A stretch of DNA of 6,161 nt from UBA6078 sp964468685 (GCA_964468685.1 CAYXUH010000096.1:1-6161); one strand, 5' to 3'; positions 1 to 4,943 are shown, counted from the stretch's first letter. Program-made: numbers and translations. Notes: generated by a model from the letters alone, not told the origin.

Positions 1-1
1 A

Positions 2-118
2 CTGTGTGTCTTTGATGATGTGATCGTTCCCTGGGAACGGATCTTTATGTACAGGAAATTAGAATTTTCCGAGCAAATGGAAGACTTGTACAAGTTTTCG
101 TTTTGCTTTGATGCGTGA
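2..118 (+). pseudogene. HpaB / 4-hydroxybutyryl-CoA dehydratase family fragment, truncated at the 3' end
   Basis: The frame is open from the window edge and encodes 38 residues beginning L-C-V-F-D-D-V-I-V-P-W-E-R-I-F-M and ending F-C-F-D-A before TGA. The string FDDV-x-VPWER-x-F is the signature of the HpaB superfamily (4-hydroxyphenylacetate 3-monooxygenase large subunit, 4-hydroxybutyryl-CoA dehydratase / vinylacetyl-CoA isomerase). The following residues F-M-Y-R-K-L-E-F resemble the dehydratase branch more than the hydroxylase branch. In full-length proteins of about 480-500 residues this motif sits near residue 290-300, so about 200 residues carrying much of the C-terminal domain should follow. 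Here the frame stops after about 22, and no continuation of the family is visible in any frame downstream. I infer a decayed or truncated gene. Its upstream part lies outside the window, so a complete shortened protein cannot be excluded. Confidence 0.6.
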
Positions 119-376
119 GAGCCGGACATGGGGGACGGGGTCAAACCTTTATATGTGATGTTTCATGAGGTCACCGAATGTAAAGAACGAAGATTTGGCT
201 CCTCCTACACCTGTGACCCCCTTTTTCTACCCCGCGGAGACCGTTCGGCACAGTCACCCTCGCACAGTGTAAGGACACAATCAGGACCAGGGCCCCCGTG
301 TGCCCAGTTACCCCCGAAAATGTGTGTCGGAAAAACGATCGGTTATCAGGACGAACTGTCAACTGGCGAAAATTTC

Positions 377-405
377 TTGACAAAGGATTCTCAGGATGTC
401 ATGTT
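377..405 (+). promoter_or_regulatory. Possible sigma-70-type promoter for the universal stress protein
   Basis: A perfect TTGACA lies at 377-382. After a 17-nt spacer, CATGTT (400-405) matches the -10 consensus at only three of six positions. The site would give a leader of roughly 85 nt containing the C9 tract. The call rests mainly on the perfect -35 box and the absence of coding signal around it. Confidence 0.3.
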
Positions 406-462
406 CTCCGTACTTCCCGGAGGAGGGTTGTTTTCTGTTGGATGTACAGAACGAGAAGGTGG

Positions 463-491
463 CCCCCCCCCTTTTCGAAAAATAAAGGAGG
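463..491 (+). promoter_or_regulatory. C9 tract and possible RBS-sequestering hairpin
   Basis: Nine consecutive C (463-471) run into TTTTCGAAAA (472-481), followed by the ribosome binding site AAAGGAGG (484-491). CCTTT (470-474) can pair with AAAGG (484-488), which would place part of the Shine-Dalgarno sequence in a stem. A long homopolymer this close to an RBS is also a typical site for slippage in replication or sequencing. Pairing and slippage are inferences; only the sequence elements are observed. Confidence 0.3.
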
Positions 492-496
492 ATGGA

Positions 497-892
497 ATGA
501 AAATAGTCGTGGGCTACAAAGAGTCAAAACTGTCAAAGGAAATTCTGGATACGGTAAAGCAACACGCAAAGGCCTTTGATGCAACAGTCTACCTTATCTT
601 TTCTCTTGAAGGTGGGACGGGTGAGAAAATCGCTGAAATCGATGCGGCCAAAGGGGAACTGAGTTATGCTGAAGGCGTATTGAAAGAAGCGGGAATCAAC
701 GTTGAAGCGGAGCTGCTGATTCGCGGTCTTTCGCCCGGTGAGGATATTGTCGAATTCGCAAATGATAAGGAAGCCGATGAGATTGTCGTGGGCGTCAAGA
801 TGAAATCGAAGGTAGGCAAGTTTCTCCTCGGATCAACGGCCCAGTATGTTATTCTCAACGCCGACTGTCCCGTTGTAACCATCAAATCGTAA
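497..892 (+). CDS. Universal stress protein (UspA-like) family, 131 aa
   Basis: This is a single-domain cytoplasmic protein of the universal stress family, close to the usual 140 residues. It begins M-K-I-V-V-G-Y, the first beta strand, and ends with the family's characteristic final region: G99-V-K-M-K-S-K-V-G-K-F-L-L-G112-S-T, then Q-Y-V-I-L-N-A and C-P-V-V-T-I-K. The ATP-binding motif G-x2-G-x9-G-(S/T) is partly degenerate, with Met102 where the second Gly would be, and the N-terminal acidic residue after strand 1 is not conserved. ATP binding is therefore uncertain. Start ATG 497 was chosen because it follows AAAGGAGG with 5 nt spacing and matches where the domain begins. The open frame upstream (to a possible ATG at 128) adds only non-family sequence. 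The gene is apparently monocistronic, ending in TAATAA before a terminator. Its role in stress survival is known only at family level. Confidence 0.9.
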   Translation: MKIVVGYKESKLSKEILDTVKQHAKAFDATVYLIFSLEGGTGEKIAEIDAAKGELSYAEGVLKEAGINVEAELLIRGLSPGEDIVEFANDKEADEIVVGVKMKSKVGKFLLGSTAQYVILNADCPVVTIKS

Positions 893-905
893 TAAGAAAT
901 CGATC

Positions 906-946
906 GGGGGAAATCTTCACGGCAAGCGTGCAGATTTCCCCCTTTC
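906..946 (+). terminator. Hairpin terminator after the universal stress protein
   Basis: GGGGGAAATCT (906-916) is an exact inverted repeat of AGATTTCCCCC (932-942). An inner CACG/CGTG stem (918-921 with 927-930) closes a 5-nt GCAAG loop, separated by one T/C mismatch. It is followed by a short TTTCAAT, so the U-tract is weak. It starts 13 nt after the stop codon, as expected for intrinsic termination. Confidence 0.75.
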
Positions 947-982
947 AATACAGCCATCACTTCCATGAAAAGCCTTTTCTGA

Positions 983-1012
983 TTGCTGGCCAAGGTAAGC
1001 CTCTCAGATAAT
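983..1012 (+). promoter_or_regulatory. Possible promoter for the FAD-dependent dehydrogenase gene
   Basis: GATAAT (1007-1012) matches the -10 consensus at five of six positions. TTGCTG (983-988), 18 nt upstream, matches the -35 box at three. The predicted transcript would have a leader of about 70 nt before ATG 1090. It lies just after the terminator of the previous gene, which fits a new transcription unit. Confidence 0.35.
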
Positions 1013-1089
1013 CCCCCATTCAGGCAAAACGGCCACCGCGACTATTTTTCTCTCCCTCAAAATGTGCTACAAGAGATGGAGGAGTGTGT

Positions 1090-2418
1090 ATGGATCGGTA
1101 TAACGTATTGATCATCGGATCGGGTCCGGCCGGACTTTTTTCCGCGCTCTGGCTTGAGCGTCTGGGTATCGGCAGGATCGCCATCGTCGACCGGCACCCC
1201 TATCCCGCCGGGGGCCTGCTCAACGACGGCAAGCTGAATTTCGACTATCGAATCGGGATCGACCTGGATGAACTTCAGATCGATCTTGCCGCGGCACAGG
1301 GGCTGATGGACGAAATCAAACAGGTCCTCACACGTTTCCCCCGCTGTCAGCAGGTAACCTTTGTCGATCACAACAAAAAGATCCAGGGATTGAGAGAAAT
1401 CGCCGGGGAGCACGGGGCTCAGTTCATCGCGCCAGAGCAGTGGCACTGGGGGACCGACAACGGCAAGGCGGTGGTCGACTATCTGAGAAGCTACCTCAAA
1501 AAGACAGACTTCCTGCTGGGGACGGAGGTGTCCTCCATCGAGAGGGCCGGCGAAGGGTACCGCCTCACCGGCAGCCGCGGTCAGGAAAAGGTAAACTATA
1601 CGGCCAGGATTGTCCTTGCCGCCCCCGGACGGAGCGGCGCTTACTGGTTCCGGGACGTGGCGAAGCAGCTGCACGTCGAGCACAACTTCGGCCCGATCGA
1701 CGTGGGGATCCGGCTTGAACTGAACCGAAAATTCTATGACGCCATAACCGATATCGTATACGACCCCAAATTCATCTTCCGCACCGCGAGGCATGGCGAC
1801 AGGGTCAGGACCTTCTGCACCAACCCCGGCGGCCGGGTCCGGGTGGAAGACTACTTCCAATTCAAGCTGGTGAATGGTGACGCCCTTTCCGGTAGAAAGA
1901 CAGGGAATACGAATTTTGCCCTGATCAATACCATCGCGCTGACCAAACCCTTTTCCGATACGACGGAATTCGGGCAGATCATCGCCAAACAGTTCTTTCT
2001 GCTTGGTGGCGGCAGGCCGGTAGTTCAGAGGATAGGGGATTTCCGTGAGGGAAGGCGGAGCGCTGCGTCAACCTTTGACAGCGCAACCCGCCAGTTCGGG
2101 TTGTGCAAGGCCACCTGCCATGCCACCCCGGGGGATATCACTTTGGGGATGCCCGCCCGCATCATTGACAATCTCTGGGAATCTCTCAAGAAGCTCGACA
2201 AAATCGCCCCCGGCATCCTCCACCCCTCCACGCTCATGTACGCCCCGGAGATCAAGTTCTTCGATACGCACTTTCCCACCGACCGGTACCTCGAGACGAA
2301 CGTGCCGGGCATCTTCGTCGCCGGCGACGGCACGGGGAAGAGCCGCGGCATCGTCGGGTCCGCGATTTCGGGAATCATCGCGGCGAAAGGGATCGCCGGG
2401 AAGTACTTCGGATCCTAA
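1090..2418 (+). CDS. FAD-dependent dehydrogenase, COG2509-like (NAD(P)/FAD-binding fold), 442 aa
   Basis: This is a soluble flavoprotein. The N-terminal dinucleotide-binding motif is G10-S-G-P-A-G-L16, preceded by a hydrophobic strand (V-L-I-I) and followed by an acidic strand end (A-I-V-D). A second FAD-contacting motif near the C terminus reads G-I-F-V-A-G-D-G-T-G (from residue 407) followed by a Gly/Ala-rich helix. Between them are R-T-F-C243-T-N-P-G-G, N-G-D-A-L-S-G and T-N-F-A-L-I-N-T, which resemble the conserved blocks of the uncharacterised COG2509 FAD dehydrogenases. The substrate is unknown. Cys243, Cys339 and Cys343 could be redox-active, but no CxxC disulfide motif is present. Start ATG 1090 has GGAGGAG (1078-1084) with 5 nt spacing. 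A GTG at 1084 is in frame but overlaps this SD and is rejected. The gene converges on the minus-strand gene 19 nt downstream, with no clear terminator between them. Confidence 0.85.
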   Translation: MDRYNVLIIGSGPAGLFSALWLERLGIGRIAIVDRHPYPAGGLLNDGKLNFDYRIGIDLDELQIDLAAAQGLMDEIKQVLTRFPRCQQVTFVDHNKKIQGLREIAGEHGAQFIAPEQWHWGTDNGKAVVDYLRSYLKKTDFLLGTEVSSIERAGEGYRLTGSRGQEKVNYTARIVLAAPGRSGAYWFRDVAKQLHVEHNFGPIDVGIRLELNRKFYDAITDIVYDPKFIFRTARHGDRVRTFCTNPGGRVRVEDYFQFKLVNGDALSGRKTGNTNFALINTIALTKPFSDTTEFGQIIAKQFFLLGGGRPVVQRIGDFREGRRSAASTFDSATRQFGLCKATCHATPGDITLGMPARIIDNLWESLKKLDKIAPGILHPSTLMYAPEIKFFDTHFPTDRYLETNVPGIFVAGDGTGKSRGIVGSAISGIIAAKGIAGKYFGS

Positions 2419-2437
2419 ACGAAATTATCCGCTGATC

Positions 2438-2764
2438 CTAATCTTCCAGCTCCACCCTGAAGCGGCAGACGCTGTCGCCCTTGGTGAGGAGCTTGCTGAA
2501 TCCCGCGGTCTTGAACTTCGGGTTGAGTTCCGTCGCCATCCCTTTCAGGGATTCTCCCAGGAGGATCTCGCAGAGCTCCGGTTCCTTGGACCATGGTTTG
2601 GCGACCGGGCAGGTCTTGAGTTTTTCCTCGAATGCCTTCGGCGTCTGTTCGATGTAGCCATCCCAGTAGTTCGCGAAGGTGTCATCGATGAGGTCGTGGA
2701 CCTTCGGCAGGTTCGAGCAATCCTTGAAATCTTCCTTTGTCGTGCCGGTCAGGGACATCCACAT
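2438..2764 (-). CDS. ATC-hydrolase-like small protein (C-terminal half of family), 108 aa
   Basis: The translation looks like a genuine soluble protein. It contains E-D-F-K-D-C16 near the start, a W-D-G-Y helix, C52-P-V-A-K-P-W, E-L-C65-E-I-L, N-P-K-F-K, and a final L-L-T-K-G-D-S-V-C100-R-F-R-V-E-L. The terminal G-D-x-x-C-x-F-R pattern is what I recall from the end of L-2-amino-thiazoline-4-carboxylate hydrolase-like proteins, which are common in anaerobic Desulfobacterota. Those proteins are usually longer (about 150-250 residues), so this may be a short member or an N-terminally truncated one. ATG at 2764 (minus strand) is preceded by GGAAGGG with about 8 nt spacing. A second ATG two codons later is possible. 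Upstream the frame soon meets a TGA (2804-2806). The gene is divergent from the NUDIX gene and convergent with the FAD dehydrogenase. Enzymatic function is not established. Confidence 0.6.
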   Translation of the reverse strand: MWMSLTGTTKEDFKDCSNLPKVHDLIDDTFANYWDGYIEQTPKAFEEKLKTCPVAKPWSKEPELCEILLGESLKGMATELNPKFKTAGFSKLLTKGDSVCRFRVELED

Positions 2765-2795
2765 GCCCGCGCCCTTCCGGCCCCTCCTTTCTTCC

Positions 2796-2824
2796 TTGAC
2801 CGGTCACGGTTTTTCAATTACGTT
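2796..2824 (+). promoter_or_regulatory. Possible promoter for the NUDIX-DUF6125-selenoprotein cluster
   Basis: TTGACC (2796-2801) matches the -35 box at five of six positions. After 17 nt, TACGTT (2819-2824) matches the -10 box at three. It lies in the divergent intergenic space and overlaps the TTACG/CGTAA inverted repeat. No better candidate is visible ahead of the NUDIX gene. Confidence 0.3.
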
Positions 2825-2834
2825 GATCGCGTAA
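2818..2834. promoter_or_regulatory. Inverted repeat, candidate operator in the divergent intergenic region
   Basis: TTACG (2818-2822) and CGTAA (2830-2834) form an exact inverted repeat around 7 nt (TTGATCG). It sits between the two divergent start codons and over the possible -10 element of the plus-strand cluster, the position expected for a repressor site. The arms are short, so chance is a real possibility. Confidence 0.25.
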
Positions 2835-2888
2835 AGATCACATCGGCAATCAGCCAGCCTCAGAATTTTTGGACGCATGGGGGAACAT

Positions 2889-3443
2889 ATGGCTCCTAAA
2901 CTATGGAAGATCCTGTCGAGTACCCAGGATAAATCATACCGGGTGTTCAGCCTGCGCACCGACCGGGCGCGTTCGCCCCGGACGGGGGAGGCGCACGATT
3001 TTTTTGTCGTCGAATCATCCGACTGGGTGAATGTGATCCCCCTGACCCCCGATAACAAGGTGGTTCTGATAGAACAGTACCGTCACGGCGTGCGGGACAT
3101 CACGCTGGAAATCCCGGGGGGACTCATAGAGGCACACGACACACCTGCCGCTTCGGCCAGCCGAGAGCTGAGCGAAGAGACCGGCTACCGTGAGGAGGAG
3201 CTGATATCTCTGGGGTGGGTGCACCCGAATCCCGCGCTCCAGGGTAACCGCTGTTACACCTTTGTCGCCACGAATGTCGTTCTCGAGGGGAGTCAGGATT
3301 TGGATGAAAAGGAGGACATCGAGGTGGTGCTCTATCCGCTGAAGGAGATCCCCGGCCTCATCCGCGGCGGGGCGATCACGAATTCACTGATCCTCGCCGC
3401 CTTCTACCGATTTTACATGGACTATCAACCAGCTGGAGTGTAG
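2889..3443 (+). CDS. NUDIX hydrolase, ADP-ribose pyrophosphatase-like, 184 aa
   Basis: This is a cytosolic NUDIX-fold pyrophosphohydrolase acting on a nucleoside diphosphate linked to another moiety. The NUDIX box is at residues 78-100: G78-L-I-E-A-H-D84, seven residues, then R92-E-L-S-E96-E97-T-G99-Y. The catalytic REx2EE core is intact. Asp84 replaces the first consensus Glu, a conservative change. The upstream V-V-L-I-E-Q-Y-R and E-I-P-G-G blocks are typical of the ADP-ribose pyrophosphatase group, and H-P-N-P-A-L-Q (112-118) lies about where that group has its specificity-related proline. Exact substrate is unproven. ATG 2889 is preferred because GGGGGA (2879-2884) sits 4 nt ahead of it. 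ATG 2877 is in frame and would add four residues but has no good RBS. It is first in a same-strand cluster, with 28 nt to the next gene. Confidence 0.88.
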   Translation: MAPKLWKILSSTQDKSYRVFSLRTDRARSPRTGEAHDFFVVESSDWVNVIPLTPDNKVVLIEQYRHGVRDITLEIPGGLIEAHDTPAASASRELSEETGYREEELISLGWVHPNPALQGNRCYTFVATNVVLEGSQDLDEKEDIEVVLYPLKEIPGLIRGGAITNSLILAAFYRFYMDYQPAGV

Positions 3444-3471
3444 AAACAGGTGGGACAGGAAAGAAAATTAT

Positions 3472-4224
3472 ATGGACAGTAACATGCAGGGAATTGAAGG
3501 TTTGGGACACGAGGATCTGGCGCGCCTCATACTGGATATGTTGCACCGAACCGTTGTGCACCACACCCTCTGGTTCAGAGAGGTGGAGCACCAGATGGGG
3601 TTCGAGAAGGCGCTGGAGATCATGAAGACCGCCTGGCGCGACAGTTACGATGTGCAGATGAAACGACTTTCGCGTACCCTCGGCTTCGAAATGAAGGAGG
3701 GGGCCCCCGCGCCGCTGCTCGATCTGCCGCGCGAAAAGCTCCTTGAACTGGTTGGCAGTCTCGGCGCGAACTGGATCGCCGGGGACGGTGTCTGGTTCCA
3801 GGCCGTGGAGAACGCTTACGGGATGAACGACGCCAAACGGTGCAACGACTCCTGCTGGACGCGTTTTTCCCCCTTCGAGGCCTGGTCCATCAAACAGTTT
3901 CTGGGACTGGCCGAGCGCCCGGGGCTGGAGGGGCTGAAGAGGGCACTGAGATTCCGGATGTACGCCAGCGTCAACGTACAGTCTATTATTGATGAAGGGC
4001 CGGGGAGTATCATCTTTCAAATGAACGATTGCCGTGTCCAGTCGGCGCGCAAACGCAGGGGGCTTCAGGATTATCCCTGCAAATCCGTCGGCCTGGTGGA
4101 GTATGGCTGCTTTGCCGAGGGAATCGACCAGAGGATACGAACGGAATGTATCGGGTGCCCCCCGGACCCCCATCCGGATGAGTGGTTCTGCGCATGGCGG
4201 TTCACGATCCCGCGGGAAGATTGA
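3472..4224 (+). CDS. DUF6125-like cysteine-rich cytosolic protein, 250 aa
   Basis: I recognise this as one of the conserved, uncharacterised proteins of anaerobes annotated as DUF6125 or 'hypothetical cytosolic protein'. It has no signal peptide or membrane segment. The N-terminal half is helical with H-H-T-L-W-F-R-E-V-E-H (30-40) and G-V-W-F-Q-A-V-E (106-113). The C-terminal half carries eight cysteines in strongly patterned blocks: K-R-C124-N-D-S-C128-W-T-R-F, N-D-C187-R-V-Q, Y-P-C203-K-S-V-G-L-V-E-Y-G-C213, T-E-C226-I-G-C229-P-P-D, and W-F-C240-A-W-R-F near the end. Metal or Fe-S binding, or a thiol role, is an inference from this pattern. The closing C-x-W-R-F resembles the C-R-F-R ending of the minus-strand gene at 2438-2764, suggesting a distant relationship. 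ATG 3472 follows ACAGGAAAG with a rather long spacing (about 9-11 nt). There are 28 nt to the selenoprotein start. Confidence 0.75.
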   Translation: MDSNMQGIEGLGHEDLARLILDMLHRTVVHHTLWFREVEHQMGFEKALEIMKTAWRDSYDVQMKRLSRTLGFEMKEGAPAPLLDLPREKLLELVGSLGANWIAGDGVWFQAVENAYGMNDAKRCNDSCWTRFSPFEAWSIKQFLGLAERPGLEGLKRALRFRMYASVNVQSIIDEGPGSIIFQMNDCRVQSARKRRGLQDYPCKSVGLVEYGCFAEGIDQRIRTECIGCPPDPHPDEWFCAWRFTIPRED

Positions 4225-4252
4225 TCCTGACTACGTGAAAGGAACGTGCGAT

Positions 4253-4729
4253 ATGGAACAAGACAGATTCGATGAGATTCTCGCCAATGCATTCACGAGG
4301 ATGCACCTGTACACCTGAGCCGAGGCCACCCTGCAGGGTTTGCAGGATCTGTGGAATCTTCCGAAGGAGGGTTGTTCGTGGGCCACGGCGGGGTACATGG
4401 GCGCCATCGCCATGGGGCAGACGACCTGCGGTCTCCTGATCGGCAGCGGCGCGGCCATCGGGCTGCGGTGCGGAGAGGGTAAAAAGGGGGTCCCGGAGGA
4501 ACACGCACCCGACAGGGACCGGGCCATAGCGGGGGTTGCGAGGCTCTATCGCGATTTTCTGAAGGAGTTCGGAAGCACGGACTGCCGAACGTTGTGCGGA
4601 TGCGACTATACCGATCCCGAGGATATAGAGCGCCGTATGAGGGATGAGGACTGGAAGGTAACCTGCGACGTTTTCCTGGAATTTGTCATGACCCGGTGTG
4701 CCGAGATGGCACGTAAGGAAAAGATATAA
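4253..4729 (+). CDS. C-GCAxxG-C-C family selenoprotein, 158 aa with Sec at residue 22 (TGA 4316-4318)
   Basis: The reading frame from ATG 4253 runs 21 codons to a TGA and then continues open for 136 codons to TAA. Both sides belong to one protein of the C_GCxxG_C_C family (small putative redox proteins). Y-T-U22-A-E-A-T-L matches the family's opening N-C-A-E-A-x-L block with Sec for Cys. It is followed by a Gly-rich T-T-C59-G-L-L-I-G-S-G block, F-G-S-T-D-C111-R-T-L-C115-G-C117, and C138 and C149 in the final helix. Length fits the family. AAAGGA (4238-4243) lies 9 nt before the ATG. A SECIS-like hairpin follows the TGA. Sec-containing members of this family are known from genome annotation. 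The substrate is unknown; a thiol/selenol redox role is inferred. A plain nonsense mutation is the alternative, but it would have to hit exactly the conserved Cys position with a SECIS beside it. The short gap suggests cotranscription with the DUF6125-like gene. Confidence 0.9.
4316..4354 (+). promoter_or_regulatory. UGA selenocysteine codon with bacterial SECIS element
   Basis: After TGA (4316-4318), CCTGCA (4330-4335) and TGCAGG (4341-4346) form a perfect 6-bp stem around a GGGTT loop (4336-4340). A lower stem CCAC/GTGG (4326-4329 with 4351-4354) extends it through a 4-nt bulge (4347-4350). The loop begins 17 nt after the TGA. Bacterial SECIS hairpins bind SelB, lie inside the coding region just downstream of the UGA, and carry G residues at the start of the apical loop. 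The E. coli fdhF element has a very similar GCA-GGUC-UGC top at nearly the same distance. The fdhF bulged U has no obvious equivalent here. Confidence 0.85.
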
Positions 4730-4732
4730 CGG

Positions 4733-4755
4733 GACGGGAACTTCAGTGTCCCGTC
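4733..4755 (+). terminator. Hairpin just after the selenoprotein stop codon
   Basis: GACGGGA (4733-4739) pairs exactly with TCCCGTC (4749-4755) around a 9-nt loop, starting 4 nt after the TAA. No T-tract follows, so it is either an atypical terminator or an RNA 3'-end stabilising hairpin for the cluster. Confidence 0.4.
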
Positions 4756-4814
4756 GATACCACCACAATGGATGTCCCGGAGCCGGCTTTTATGGGCCGC
4801 GCTGTTTCAATATC

Positions 4815-4841
4815 ACGGTATTACTGATCAATGCATACCGT
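4815..4841. promoter_or_regulatory. Inverted repeat ACGGTAT-N13-ATACCGT
   Basis: Two exact 7-nt arms (4815-4821 and 4835-4841) flank a 13-nt spacer that itself contains TGATCA (4825-4830). It lies 25 nt upstream of the possible -35 box of the transporter promoter, a position suiting an activator or repressor dimer. It could instead be a hairpin on an RNA reading through from the previous cluster. Confidence 0.3.
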
Positions 4842-4865
4842 TACGATTCTTCCGGGCTGTCCGAT

Positions 4866-4893
4866 TTGACAAGAGGGGCCGTATGTGTTAGAT
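4866..4893 (+). promoter_or_regulatory. Possible promoter for the ABC transporter operon
   Basis: A perfect TTGACA (4866-4871) is followed after 16 nt by TTAGAT (4888-4893), which matches the -10 consensus at three of six positions. The transcript would start near 4900, leaving a leader of about 200 nt. A later TTGACG (4987-4992) is a weaker alternative with no good -10 box. Confidence 0.35.
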
Positions 4894-4927
4894 GTGAACT
4901 CATGTGTAGAAACAGTATGTTGCAAAA

Positions 4928-4943
4928 TTTCACAGGTGTGAAA
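4928..4943. promoter_or_regulatory. Palindrome TTTCACA-GG-TGTGAAA, candidate operator
   Basis: The two 7-nt arms are perfectly complementary around a 2-nt centre. It sits about 30 nt downstream of the predicted transcription start, where a repressor could block the transporter promoter. The half-site TGTGAA occurs again at 4893-4898, overlapping the -10 element. The regulator is not identifiable; the arms recall CRP/FNR half-sites but in the reverse order. Confidence 0.4.

Larger units (their letters stand above)
119..496. other. Gene-poor stretch upstream of the universal stress protein gene
   Basis: No recognisable protein is seen here. The frame of the stress protein happens to stay open back to position 119, but the translation is Pro/Arg/Cys-rich, looks like nothing in the HpaB or stress-protein families, and lacks domain character. 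The stretch holds a possible promoter (377-405), an SD-like GGAGGAGGG (419-427), a nine-C homopolymer (463-471), a TTTTCGAAAA palindrome (472-481) and the RBS of the next gene (484-491). It is best read as the ruined end of the preceding gene plus the leader of the next one. Confidence 0.5.

Noticed and set aside
25..39. Perfect palindrome CGTTCCC-T-GGGAACG
   Set aside because: It coincides with the codons for the conserved V-P-W-E-R motif and is most simply explained by the protein sequence.
116..118. TGA ending the HpaB-like fragment read as selenocysteine
   Set aside because: The frame stays open beyond it, but the following residues do not resemble the HpaB family, no SECIS-like hairpin is visible, and the family has no conserved Cys there.
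128..496. N-terminal extension of the universal stress protein to a 254-residue product starting at ATG 128
   Set aside because: The extra 123 residues have no family character, ATG 128 lacks a convincing RBS, and ATG 497 has an ideal AAAGGAGG and matches the domain start.
1084..1089. GTG 1084 as start of the FAD dehydrogenase
   Set aside because: It overlaps the GGAGGAG Shine-Dalgarno sequence that serves ATG 1090 at ideal spacing.
1057..1860. 267-residue minus-strand frame opposite the FAD dehydrogenase
   Set aside because: It is fully antisense to a clear flavoprotein gene and its low-complexity translation matches no family I know.
2804..2806. Minus-strand TGA upstream of the ATC-hydrolase-like gene read as selenocysteine
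   Set aside because: The sequence upstream of it is antisense to the NUDIX start and shows no family match, and no SECIS with a GG apical loop was found after it.
2045..2899. 284-residue plus-strand frame spanning the end of the FAD gene and the ATC-hydrolase-like gene
   Set aside because: It begins with Ser/Arg/Pro-rich out-of-frame sequence and then runs antisense to the more protein-like minus-strand gene. Neither part looks like a real domain.
3376..4173. 265-residue minus-strand frame opposite the DUF6125-like gene
   Set aside because: It is the antisense of a strongly patterned Cys-rich protein, with no domain signal of its own.
4316..4318. TGA in the C-GCAxxG-C-C gene taken as a nonsense mutation (pseudogene)
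   Set aside because: It occupies the conserved Cys position, the rest of the gene is intact in the same frame, and a SECIS-like stem-loop follows at the right distance.
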